Source: RGIG9060 sp045645985
GTDB lineage: Bacteria > Spirochaetota > Spirochaetia > Treponematales > Treponemataceae
Length of the DNA: 64,000 nt
Direction: 5' to 3'
NCBI GenBank assembly: GCA_045645985.1
Contig: JAZRJV010000038.1
Coordinates: forward strand, 65,738 to 129,737
Positions 41,996-50,658 of this stretch are shown piece after piece. Position 1 is the stretch's first letter. Every line of letters starts with the position of its first letter. The notes below the pieces were generated by a model. That model was not told where the DNA came from. It was given only the letters and a program-made list of their open reading frames with translations, and did no database searches. Both the position numbers and the translations under genes were made by a program.

Positions 41996-44900
41996 ATGAA
42001 CTTTGATATTATAAAAGAAAATACAGAATTAAAAGAATTATACAATTATTGTAATCAAGCTGAAGTTCTTGTATCAATGTTTCCAGATGCATCTGTTAGA
42101 GCTTCTCGTAATGCACTTGAGTGGGGTATAAAATTATTTTACATAACAAAATATGGCAAATACTCTTCAACAGCAGATCTTTTTGGGCTAATAGAAGATT
42201 ATAAATTCAAAGCTTACCTAGAAGAACCTCAACTTTCTGCAGTTCATACAGTTCGTAAACTTGGAAATATGGCAAGCCATGCAGAACCAATAAATAATAG
42301 AATGGCAAACTTATGTCTTCATGCACTTTATGATTCTGTTTGTGAAATATTAAAATTCTTAGGAATTTTAACATCTTACCCTGCATTTGATAAAACTGTA
42401 ATTGGAAACACAAACTTAAATCCAATGACAAATGTTCAAAAAGCAGAAAAAACAAAGAAAAAAGTTGTTATAAAAATAAAACGAAACTCATATACAGATT
42501 CTTATAAGAAAAAAATTGCTTCAAATACAAAAATGAAATCTAGTATAGATTATACAGAAGCAGAAACACGACTAACATTAATAGATATTTCTCTAAAAGA
42601 AGCAGGGTGGAATATTTGTGAAACAAAACACGCAATAAAATCAGAAACCGCTTGTATTGAAACAAAACTTACAAATCTTCCTATTAGTGTAGATTTTCCA
42701 AACGGAACAGGTTATGCAGATTATGTTTTATACGATTCTGATGGAAAGGCTCTTGCAGTAATAGAAGCAAAGAAAACATGTATTGATGTAAATGTCGGTT
42801 CAAAACAAGCAAAAATCTATGCAGATGGATTAGAAAAAATCTATGGCATTAGACCTGTTATTTTTTACACAAATGGTTATCAAATATACATGATAGATGG
42901 TGTTGGAGGACCAGCCCGTCGGGTATTTAGTTTTTATTCGCTAAAGGAACTTCATACTCTAATAACAAGACGCAAACTTGGAAAAATTGAAGATACACAT
43001 GTTGATTCAAAAATTTCTGATAGATACTTTATTCAAAGTGCTTGTACAAAGGTTTGCGAAGCATATTCCAATCACAGAAGAAAAGCATTAAATGTTATGG
43101 CAACAGGAACAGGAAAAACTCGTTTTGCTATTTCATTAGTTGATATTTTAATGCGAAATAACTGGGTAAAAAATGTTTTATTTCTTGCAGATAGAACTGA
43201 ACTTGTAAACCAAGCAAAAAAAGCATTTGTAAAACATTTACCAAACGCTACTCTATGTGCTATTAACGAAAACAGTTATAAAGATCGAGATTATGACGCA
43301 AATGTTATTTTAAGTACTTATCCTACAATGTTAAACTTAATTGATACCGATGAAAAAAAATTTGGAATAGGACGATTTGATTTAATCATCATCGATGAAT
43401 GTCATCGTTCTTGTTACAACAAATATCAAGCTATTTTTCATTATTTTGATTCTTTAGTTATAGGATTAACAGCAACTCCAAAAGACCAAGAAGGTCAAGA
43501 AGACACATATTCTCTTTTTGGATTAGAAGTTGGGCATCCTACATTTGATTATCCTTATGAAACTGCTGTAGAAGAGGGATTTCTTGTAGATTACGCCGCA
43601 ATTGATAAAACAACCAAACTATTGAAAAATGGTGCAAAATATTCTGATTTATCGGATGCAGAAAAAAAAGAATATGATGAAAAGTTTTTTGAAGAACAAG
43701 ATTTAGAAGAAGATGAAAAAGTAAAACAAGGAAGTGAATTTTACAGAAATATCATAAATCTTCCTACAATAAACCTTGTGTTACAAACACTAATGAATGA
43801 GGGGGTAAAAGTTGATTCCGGAGAGCGTTTAGGAAAATCAATTATTTTTGCTGTTGACCATAAGCATGCTTTAAAAATTGTGGAACAATTCAAAGAACTT
43901 TACCCAGAAAAAGGTGATGATTATTGTCAACTTGTTGATTATAGTGTTTCAAAAGTTAATTCAATTATTGATGATTTTAAGGTTCCTACAAAAGAGCCAA
44001 TAATTGCAGTTTCTGTTGATATGTTAGATACAGGAATTGATGTTCCAGAAGTATTGAACTTAGTTTTCTTTAAGCGTGTTTATTCAGTAATTAAATTCTG
44101 GCAGATGATTGGACGCGGAACTCGGGTTTGTAAAGATTTTAATGTATTTTCTCCATCAAAAGAATTTTTTGGTAAAGATAAAGAACAGACAAGTTCCGCA
44201 GACTTTAAAAATTTTAACGAAAAACAAGGGTTTTATATTTTTGATTTCTGTGACAACTTTGATTTCTTTGATATAAATCCCAAAGGAAAAATTACCGGAA
44301 ATACATTAAGTTTAAGTCAAAAGATTTTCAATTTAAAATTAGAAATGCTTGTTGAACTTCAAAAAGGTGTTCATCAGGAAAATGAAGAACATGTTACATT
44401 TTATAATAAATGGAAAACTGAACTAATTTCGTTGGTTAAAAACTTAAATCGTAGCCATATCAATGTTCGCTATAACTTAAAAGAAGTAGATAAATATTCT
44501 GATGAGAAAACTTGGCAGTTTATTTCTCCGTTAATGCTCAAAGAAATTGAGAAAGTAATAACTCCATTAATAACTTCTGATGATAGTGATTCTTCTGCAA
44601 AAGTTTTTGATGCATGGCTTTTCAATATGGAACTTGCTCATTTAGAAGGTGATAAGGATTATAGCAAACCTTTACAAAAAGTAACTTCAATAATAAATGA
44701 CTTACTTGATATGCAAACTATCCCACAAATAAAAGTAAAAGCAGAAATTCTAAAAACTTTTGTTTCTGATGAATATTGGAAAAATGTAACTGTTTCAAAA
44801 CTGGAATCTGTAAGAGAAGAAGTTCGTGAACTAATTAAATTTCTTCAAACTACAACAAGAGAAATTGTAGAAACAAATTTTGAAGATGAAATCCTAGACA

Positions 44901-45379
44901 AAGATGGTAAACACATCAATCCACAATTCAAAAACTATAAACAGCGTGTTATAGATTATCTTTTAGATACTACAAATTGTGTAGCTATAAACAAAATAAA
45001 AAATCTGGAACCGCTTACACCAAAAGATCTTCAAGATTTACAACATATTTTGTGTGATGAATTAGGATCAAAATCTGATTACGAAGAATTACTGAAAAAT
45101 GAACCTTTATCTGTTTTTGTTCGAAAAATTGTCGGACTTAATTCTGATGTTGTAACAAAATTATTTAGTGAATATTTATCAAAATATGATTTTAACTCAG
45201 AGCAACAAGAATTTTTGCATAATATTGTTACCTTTGTTTTACAAAATGGAGACATTGTACCTTCTAACTTAGTAAAAGACTATCCATTCAATGTATTTGA
45301 TTACACAGAATTATTTGAAGGCAATGTTGAACCTGTATATGCTTTGATTAAAAAATTACATGAGGTTATTGCGGCATAA
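41996..45379 (+). CDS. hsdR: Type I restriction subunit HsdR (second system), 1127 aa
   Basis: This is the restriction/translocase subunit of the second system. An extra N-terminal domain (residues 1-125, DUF4145-like, VSMFPDASVRASRNALEWGIKL) precedes the nuclease core YADYVLYDSDGKALAVIEAKK near 240. Helicase motifs are MATGTGKTRFA near 368, IIDECHRS near 465, GLTATP near 488 and IGRGTRVC near 705. A helical C-terminal domain follows. It belongs to a different HsdR subclass than that in the first island. No frameshift is visible. It follows the DUF3791 gene by 18 nt with AGAGAG upstream. Confidence 0.95.
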   Translation: MNFDIIKENTELKELYNYCNQAEVLVSMFPDASVRASRNALEWGIKLFYITKYGKYSSTADLFGLIEDYKFKAYLEEPQLSAVHTVRKLGNMASHAEPINNRMANLCLHALYDSVCEILKFLGILTSYPAFDKTVIGNTNLNPMTNVQKAEKTKKKVVIKIKRNSYTDSYKKKIASNTKMKSSIDYTEAETRLTLIDISLKEAGWNICETKHAIKSETACIETKLTNLPISVDFPNGTGYADYVLYDSDGKALAVIEAKKTCIDVNVGSKQAKIYADGLEKIYGIRPVIFYTNGYQIYMIDGVGGPARRVFSFYSLKELHTLITRRKLGKIEDTHVDSKISDRYFIQSACTKVCEAYSNHRRKALNVMATGTGKTRFAISLVDILMRNNWVKNVLFLADRTELVNQAKKAFVKHLPNATLCAINENSYKDRDYDANVILSTYPTMLNLIDTDEKKFGIGRFDLIIIDECHRSCYNKYQAIFHYFDSLVIGLTATPKDQEGQEDTYSLFGLEVGHPTFDYPYETAVEEGFLVDYAAIDKTTKLLKNGAKYSDLSDAEKKEYDEKFFEEQDLEEDEKVKQGSEFYRNIINLPTINLVLQTLMNEGVKVDSGERLGKSIIFAVDHKHALKIVEQFKELYPEKGDDYCQLVDYSVSKVNSIIDDFKVPTKEPIIAVSVDMLDTGIDVPEVLNLVFFKRVYSVIKFWQMIGRGTRVCKDFNVFSPSKEFFGKDKEQTSSADFKNFNEKQGFYIFDFCDNFDFFDINPKGKITGNTLSLSQKIFNLKLEMLVELQKGVHQENEEHVTFYNKWKTELISLVKNLNRSHINVRYNLKEVDKYSDEKTWQFISPLMLKEIEKVITPLITSDDSDSSAKVFDAWLFNMELAHLEGDKDYSKPLQKVTSIINDLLDMQTIPQIKVKAEILKTFVSDEYWKNVTVSKLESVREEVRELIKFLQTTTREIVETNFEDEILDKDGKHINPQFKNYKQRVIDYLLDTTNCVAINKIKNLEPLTPKDLQDLQHILCDELGSKSDYEELLKNEPLSVFVRKIVGLNSDVVTKLFSEYLSKYDFNSEQQEFLHNIVTFVLQNGDIVPSNLVKDYPFNVFDYTELFEGNVEPVYALIKKLHEVIAA

Positions 45380-45433
45380 ATCTAAATTGTCCCCTCGCCC
45401 AAAATAATTGTAACTATTCCCACAAAACTGTGT

Positions 45434-45439
45434 TATACT
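45434..45439 (+). promoter_or_regulatory. -10 box of the OmpA-family gene
   Basis: TATACT ends 7 nt before the ATG at 45447, and there is no Shine-Dalgarno sequence. Confidence 0.5.
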
Positions 45440-45446
45440 ATCTGAT

Positions 45447-46724
45447 ATGAAGTCGTTTCGAAAAATTTTTTGTGTAATTTTTGTAATTTTACTTTTTTGT
45501 GTAAGTGGGTTTTCTCAAGTTTTGATTCAGTATAATCAAGATAGAACTTATACTCTAGTTGAACGAACTGATTTGCGGCGATACGATAACGGGCGTTACA
45601 TCGGGTTGCTTAGTCGTGAAGTACGCTCTTTTATTCATCAAGACCAGCATCCTAAATTCCAAAATTTTTACCAAGGCGATTTTTTTGTTCTTGAAAAAAC
45701 AAAACGCAATTCTTACGAAGTTACCTTGGGAATAAACGAAGCAATCCCCTCCTCTTTTACAATTTCTGATGATGGCTATTTATCAATGATAGAAGATAAC
45801 GGATTTCCTTCTTTTAGAAGTTTTCCAACTTTTCCAAAAGATAAAATTAAAATTGGGGATTCATGGCAAGGAACAGCAGAGAGAGCAGTTGATCCATTAA
45901 ACAAAGGTATTATCACTCGCTTACCGATTCACATTCTGTATCAGTATACAGGAGAAGGAAAATATCACGACGAAGAAATTTATATTTTAAAAGCACAATG
46001 GGCAACTCGTTACGGAAGTTCTTATTTTGATCCGCAAGGTGATAGAGAATTAAAAAGTGCCATGGGTTCACACAAAGCTGATATTTATGTAAGCAAAAAT
46101 ACAGGTTGTGCTTTGTTAGTTCGTGATTTAGTTGATGAAACTTTTACTTATCAAGACGGAAACAAAATAAACTTTCAAGGATTTATCACTTTATTTACAG
46201 AATATCCTCCAGCAATCGACAGAGAAAAAATTATTCCTGCTCTAAATAGAATTGCAAAAAATAATGATGATGATAATTCTAATTCTGATAAAAAGCCAAA
46301 TGGAAACAATGGATTTTTCTTTGGTGATGCTGGCAATGGAAAAAATAAAATTTCTGACATAACTTATGAAAATACTTCAAGTGGAATAAAACTTACAATT
46401 CAGAATTTGCAATTTAAACCAAACAGTTCAGAACTTTTGCCAGGTGAAGAATATCGTCTTAATCAAATTGCAGAAGCATTAAAGCAAAGCCCTAACTCAA
46501 TGTTTTTAGTTGAAGGACACACAGCCAGTACAGGAAATATTTCTGGAGAGAAAAAACTTTCTGTAGAACGCGCCTACTCTATCGCTAAAGAATTGATAAA
46601 AAGAGGAATCGGTGCGGACAAATTTATTTATAAAGGAAGCGGAAGCTCAAAGCCTATCGCATCAAATGACACACCTGAAGGAATGGCAAAAAATCGTCGT
46701 GTAGAAATTACGATTTTAGAATAA
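45447..46724 (+). CDS. OmpA-family outer-membrane-associated protein, 425 aa
   Basis: A signal peptide (MKSFRKIFCVIFVILLFCVSGFSQ) is followed by a long N-terminal domain of unknown function (residues 25-285) and a Gly/Asn-rich linker. The C-terminal OmpA domain (about 315-425) has LVEGHTASTGNISGEKKLSVERA and a terminal KGSGSSKPIASNDTPEGMAKNRRVEI, the peptidoglycan-binding pattern. It should link envelope layers. It ends at a perfect hairpin and is convergent with the GntR gene. Confidence 0.9.
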   Translation: MKSFRKIFCVIFVILLFCVSGFSQVLIQYNQDRTYTLVERTDLRRYDNGRYIGLLSREVRSFIHQDQHPKFQNFYQGDFFVLEKTKRNSYEVTLGINEAIPSSFTISDDGYLSMIEDNGFPSFRSFPTFPKDKIKIGDSWQGTAERAVDPLNKGIITRLPIHILYQYTGEGKYHDEEIYILKAQWATRYGSSYFDPQGDRELKSAMGSHKADIYVSKNTGCALLVRDLVDETFTYQDGNKINFQGFITLFTEYPPAIDREKIIPALNRIAKNNDDDNSNSDKKPNGNNGFFFGDAGNGKNKISDITYENTSSGIKLTIQNLQFKPNSSELLPGEEYRLNQIAEALKQSPNSMFLVEGHTASTGNISGEKKLSVERAYSIAKELIKRGIGADKFIYKGSGSSKPIASNDTPEGMAKNRRVEITILE

Positions 46725-46750
46725 GTTCAAGGGAAAGCAATCCCTTGAAC
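46725..46750. terminator. Hairpin between convergent genes
   Basis: GTTCAAGGGA-aagcaa-TCCCTTGAAC, a perfect 10-bp stem. It lacks a strong T-run but is placed as a bidirectional terminator. Confidence 0.55.
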
Positions 46751-46757
46751 TCACCTA

Positions 46758-47123
46758 TTAATAATATTTTTTAATTAGCTTAATCAACTCTTCTTGAGAA
46801 ATTCCATTTTCTTTTGCTTGAGTGCAAATTTGTTTTACAAAATTTTCTGCATTGGAACTTTTGATTTCTTTTAATTTTGACTGATTTAATTCTGAAACAA
46901 AAGTTCCTTTGCCTGTAATTGTTTTTATCAAACCACTTCTGTCAAGTTCTTCCCAAGCGCGTTTTACAGGAATGACTGAAATTTTTAATTCTTGTGCAAT
47001 CAATCTAATCGTTGGAAGTTGAGTTCCGCTAAGAATTTTTCCAGAAAGGATTTGATTACTTATCTGTTGAAAAATTTGAGAATAAATTGGTTCATCAGAA
47101 TTTTGATTTAATACAATATCCAT
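46758..47123 (-). CDS. GntR-family regulator (YtrA type), 121 aa
   Basis: This short GntR regulator has a winged helix (residues about 10-75: PIYSQIFQQISNQILSGKI, QLPTIRLIAQELKISVIPVKRAWEEL) and only a short C-terminal tail. Such YtrA-type regulators control linked ABC transporters. Its ATG overlaps the permease stop by one base (TAATG), so it is the last gene of the ABC operon and most likely represses it. Confidence 0.9.
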   Translation of the reverse strand: MDIVLNQNSDEPIYSQIFQQISNQILSGKILSGTQLPTIRLIAQELKISVIPVKRAWEELDRSGLIKTITGKGTFVSELNQSKLKEIKSSNAENFVKQICTQAKENGISQEELIKLIKKYY

Positions 47124-47782
47124 TAAAGATTAACCTGTTCAAATTTTTTTGCACTAACTTTATAAGTAAGTATCCATCCAAAAAAATAAACAATGATTCC
47201 AGTAATTAAAATTGGAAGTTGTTTAATCAAAGATACCCAATCAAATTTATCAATAAAGGCAAGTGACTGTAAGTTTCCTTTTTTTATCATCCATACAGGA
47301 CATTCAAAAATAAAATATAGAACAAAGAAAATTACAAATGAAATAAGTAATGCTCTTTCATGCTTTTCAGCTTTTCTATAATAAATCGTAAAAAAGAAAT
47401 ATCGACTTATTGTAAGTACAATCATAACTAATCCGTAAAAAGCAAAATTAGAATTTATTCCTGCGTTGTTACCTTGTGGAACTAACTTATGATTTAATAT
47501 TGCAAATGGAATTGATAAAATGAAAAATACAATTTCATAAATTGCAACACTCATAATTCGGGCTTTTACAATATCGCTTTTTCTAATTGGAAGAATTAGT
47601 GAATATTGTAAGTCTTTGTTTAAATCTCCATTTTTGAAAATCCAAAATGTGTTTAACAACAAATAAAAAAAACTTACATAACATGGATAATTTGGAATTA
47701 TCAACATTACAGCAAAGATTAAAAAAATATAATTGATTGGAAGAAAGCATAATTTAAATTCTTTTAATAATAAATTTTTCAT
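47123..47782 (-). CDS. ABC transporter membrane protein, 219 aa
   Basis: Six hydrophobic helices fill most of the protein, with short loops. It reads like an ABC-2 type exporter permease. The start at 47782 follows AGGAG-like sequence (GAGGAGAAATAAGAA on the minus strand). It lies 18 nt after the ATPase gene and overlaps the regulator. The exported substrate is unknown; with a YtrA-type regulator, antibiotic or envelope-stress efflux is a fair guess. Confidence 0.8.
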   Translation of the reverse strand: MKNLLLKEFKLCFLPINYIFLIFAVMLIIPNYPCYVSFFYLLLNTFWIFKNGDLNKDLQYSLILPIRKSDIVKARIMSVAIYEIVFFILSIPFAILNHKLVPQGNNAGINSNFAFYGLVMIVLTISRYFFFTIYYRKAEKHERALLISFVIFFVLYFIFECPVWMIKKGNLQSLAFIDKFDWVSLIKQLPILITGIIVYFFGWILTYKVSAKKFEQVNL

Positions 47783-47800
47783 TTCTTATTTCTCCTCGTA

Positions 47801-48658
47801 CTAGAATAATTTAGAATCTTGTCTTTCAATATGTACCATAATTTCTTCAAGACTTGGTTTTGTAATTTGTAAATCTTTTGCAAGTTCACTTTTATCTTTT
47901 TCTAACAAACCTTCAAAACCAAAATTATGTTCGTACAAACCAATTAAAGAATTTTTTAATTCTTCAGATAATTTTTCTTTTTCACCAGAAACTAAAATGT
48001 AGTCATCTTTAAAAGTGCAAACATCAGAAGACTTAATAATTTTTCCGTCTTTAATATAAGTGATATAGTCAGCACATTTTTCTAAATCAGATGTTATGTG
48101 TGTAGAAAATAAAATTGAATGTTTACCATCGCTGATATAATCTCTAAACAACATAATTAATTCATCTCTAGAAACTGGATCTAGTCCACTTGTAGGTTCA
48201 TCAAGAATCAATAATTTTGCATCATGACTCATTGCTAAAGCAATTTGATATTTAATTTTCATTCCTGCAGAAAGTTCTTTTATTTTTTTATTTTCATCAA
48301 GATTAAATGTTGATAAAAGTTTTCTGTAAAGTTCTTCGTTCCAATTATCAAAAAATTTTTTTGTTACATTTGTTATCGTTTTTATTTTTGTTGTTTGATA
48401 AAATCCATCTGTTCCAGAAACAAAGCCGATAGATTTTTTTACATCAATTTCATTTGTAGAAATATCAAATCCATTTATGATACTTTTTCCTTTATCAGCT
48501 TTTACAAAATTCAACATTGATTTTAACGTTGTAGTTTTTCCTGCACCGTTACGACCAATGAATCCCATGATGTATCCTTCCTCAATTTTAAAACTTACAT
48601 CTTGCAAAGAAAAACTAGGATAAGTCTTACACAAATTTTCAACTTCTAGTAAATACAT
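47801..48658 (-). CDS. ABC transporter ATP-binding protein, 285 aa
   Basis: This is the ATPase of the exporter. It has Walker A GRNGAGKTT near residue 38, signature LSAGMKIK near 133, Walker B LLILDEPTSGLDP near 153 and switch HIT after STH. A C-terminal extension (residues 215-285) may be regulatory. The ATG at 48658 is preceded by GGGAGG; a longer frame to 48685 would run through that ribosome binding site. A 153-bp tandem repeat lies directly upstream and ends in this ribosome binding site. Confidence 0.93.
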   Translation of the reverse strand: MYLLEVENLCKTYPSFSLQDVSFKIEEGYIMGFIGRNGAGKTTTLKSMLNFVKADKGKSIINGFDISTNEIDVKKSIGFVSGTDGFYQTTKIKTITNVTKKFFDNWNEELYRKLLSTFNLDENKKIKELSAGMKIKYQIALAMSHDAKLLILDEPTSGLDPVSRDELIMLFRDYISDGKHSILFSTHITSDLEKCADYITYIKDGKIIKSSDVCTFKDDYILVSGEKEKLSEELKNSLIGLYEHNFGFEGLLEKDKSELAKDLQITKPSLEEIMVHIERQDSKLF

Positions 48659-48663
48659 TTTTC

Positions 48664-48973
48664 CTCCCAAAAAATCAATGAACAAAACTTCGGTTTTGGA
48701 ATTGATTTTTTACGCTGTTTTGCAACGAAGTGAAAAACAGTAGTTGATAAGAAAGTTTGCAACGCAAACTTTAGATAAAAACTTCGACGCTATTTTAGGA
48801 GAAGTTTTTATCAATACTCCTAAAAAATCAATGAACAAAACTTCAGTTTTGGAATTGATTTTTTACACTGTTTTGCAACGAAGTGAAAAACAGCAGTTGA
48901 TAAGAAAGTTTGCAACGCAAACTTTAGATAAAAACTTCGACGCTATTTTAGGAGAAGTTTTTATCAATACTCC
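48664..48973 (-). repeat. Two tandem copies of a 153-bp hairpin leader repeat
   Basis: Two units with a period of 153 bp and only about four differences lie upstream of the ABC operon. In transcript sense each unit has four hairpins. D is GATAAAAACTTC / GAAGTTTTTATC with a 15-nt loop. C is AAAGTTTGC-gtt-GCAAACTTT. B is CTGTTTT / AAAACAG around TCACTTCGTTGC. A is AAAAAATCAAT / ATTGATTTTTT, with AAAAC-tgaa-GTTTT (or cgaa) inside. Every unit ends in TTTTTT(A/G)GGAG, and the last is the ribosome binding site of the ATPase gene. Hairpin C, the B loop and the end match the pfp leader. Confidence 0.85.
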
Positions 48974-49104
48974 CAAAAAATAACATACACATATTGTGCA
49001 TATTTGATATACACAATATAACAAAGTAATTTTTTTTTGTCAACTTGCAAAATTAAATTTGAAAAAGAATTTTCTGTGAATTATTCTTTAGGTAGGAGGT
49101 TGAA

Positions 49105-50457
49105 ATGAAGAAATTTTCAACAATATTAATTATGGCGGTTTGTATGGTATCATTAATTGCACAAAGTTCAGATAATTCTGAAGCTACACAATCCAATAAT
49201 AACACTCAAACAACTTTGAATGCAGAAGAATCAAATCCAAATAAACTTGGATGGATGCAAGGATTTCCACCACCACAAGATAAAATTCTTTCTGCAAAAA
49301 CAGGCTCTTTCTTCGACTTTCCGGGATTGAGATATAGCGTAAACCACATGCGTGAATTTTTTCCTTCTAGAAAAGTTGGTTCCGCAAAAGAAGATTATCA
49401 TTCTTTTAGAACTAAACTTGACGAAAAAATTGATGAAGTAACTTTCATCCCATGGGGACAAACTGAAAAGATGACTTGGAAAGAATCTTTGGACGCAAAC
49501 TACACAGACGGAATTATTGTTTTGCACAAAGGTAAAATCGTTTACGAAACTTATCCTGCAGGTTTAACTCCAGATGGAATACACGCAGCAATGTCAGTAA
49601 GTAAATCTTTTACAGGAACTTTGGCTTCTATCTTAATTGCAGAAGGTCAAATCGATCCAAATAAATTTGTTTCATATTATGTTCCAGAATTAACTGAATC
49701 TGCTTTTGGTGATGCAACAGTTCAGCAAGTTTTAGATATGACAACTTCACTTGATTATACAGAAGATTACACTGATCCAAATGCTGGTGTTTGGCAATAT
49801 GCAGAATCAGGAAATCCTTTCCGCCCAGATAATTATACTGGACCTTACGACTACTACGATTATCTTATGACTTTAAAAAAGAAACCTGGACAAGAACATG
49901 GTGAAATGTTTGAATACAAAACTGTAAACACAGAAGTTATGGGCTGGGTTGTTTCTAAAGTTACAAACAAAAGTATCACAGAATTGATTTCTGAAAAAAT
50001 TTGGATTCCAATGGGTGCAAAGTACGATGGATACTATTTAGTAGATCCAGCAGGAATTGCTTATGCTGGTGGTGGTTTTAGTTTGAACTTAACAGATATG
50101 GCAACTTTTGGTGAAATGGTTCGTAACAATGGTAAACTTGGAAGATACGAAATTTTATCAAAGAAAGCAACTGATGAAATTTCGAGAGGTGGTGATCCAG
50201 AACTTTTTGCAAAGGGTGGAGAATATCCTTTATTAAAAGGTTGGAGTTATCATAACTTTTGGTGGATAACAAATAATGATCACAAAGCTTTTATGGCTCG
50301 TGGTGTTCATGGTCAAGCAATTTACATTGATCCAATTGCAGAAATGGTAATTGTAAGATTTGCCTCAAATCCACTTTCTTCAAATAAATACATCGACCCA
50401 GTTTCAATTCCAGCATATGAAGCCTTGGCAGATTATTTGATGGAAAAGAAGTTTTAG
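49105..50457 (+). CDS. Serine hydrolase of the beta-lactamase family (class C-like), 450 aa
   Basis: A signal sequence (MKKFSTILIMAVCMVSLIAQ) indicates export. The active-site SxxK is Ser164-Val-Ser-Lys167 (AAMSVSKSFTGTL). The fold otherwise looks like class C beta-lactamase/esterase proteins (AIEGxI-like segment EGQIDPNKFVSYYVPEL and AFMARGVHGQAIYIDP near 395). It may be an esterase, peptidase or amide hydrolase; resistance activity should not be assumed. TAGGAGGTTG is the ribosome binding site. It is monocistronic and ends in repeats with a terminator. Confidence 0.88.
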   Translation: MKKFSTILIMAVCMVSLIAQSSDNSEATQSNNNTQTTLNAEESNPNKLGWMQGFPPPQDKILSAKTGSFFDFPGLRYSVNHMREFFPSRKVGSAKEDYHSFRTKLDEKIDEVTFIPWGQTEKMTWKESLDANYTDGIIVLHKGKIVYETYPAGLTPDGIHAAMSVSKSFTGTLASILIAEGQIDPNKFVSYYVPELTESAFGDATVQQVLDMTTSLDYTEDYTDPNAGVWQYAESGNPFRPDNYTGPYDYYDYLMTLKKKPGQEHGEMFEYKTVNTEVMGWVVSKVTNKSITELISEKIWIPMGAKYDGYYLVDPAGIAYAGGGFSLNLTDMATFGEMVRNNGKLGRYEILSKKATDEISRGGDPELFAKGGEYPLLKGWSYHNFWWITNNDHKAFMARGVHGQAIYIDPIAEMVIVRFASNPLSSNKYIDPVSIPAYEALADYLMEKKF

Positions 50458-50594
50458 CAAACAAAATTTCATTCCGAACTAATTGCGTAGTATGTAATAG
50501 TTCGGAATCTATGCACTACAAAGATGCTGAATCAAGTTCAGCATGACGAATGAAAAGTTCGAAATTATGAATGAAAAGTTCAGCATGACGAACG
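50458..50594. repeat. Palindromes and short repeats downstream of the serine hydrolase
   Basis: TTCCGAACTA (50473-50482) and TAGTTCGGAA (50498-50507) form a 10-bp stem. ATGCTGAA-tcaag-TTCAGCAT follows. TTCAGCATGACGAA and TTCAGCATGACGAAC then occur about 50 nt apart, and AATGAAAAGTTC occurs twice. This looks like an intergenic repeat element; no coding sequence is visible. Confidence 0.6.
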
Positions 50595-50629
50595 AAAAAA
50601 GAGTTGTCGTAATTGGCAACTCTTTTTTT
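50595..50629. terminator. Bidirectional terminator between convergent genes
   Basis: AAAAAAGAGTTG (50595-50606) and CAACTCTTTTTTT (50617-50629) form a stem with T-runs available on both strands. Confidence 0.85.
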
Positions 50630-50658
50630 GTGTTCTAAAAATATTGCTTGATAAAAAT

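Noticed and set aside
48744..48983. 79-codon open frame across the tandem repeats
   Set aside because: It consists of the 51-codon repeat unit read twice, is antisense to the leader hairpins, has no ribosome binding site and encodes palindromic arms. It is a by-product of the repeat, though its openness is noted above.
49105..50457. Antibiotic-resistance beta-lactamase
   Set aside because: The SxxK motif shows family membership only. Length, context and other motifs fit general serine hydrolases of this fold as well, so resistance is not claimed.
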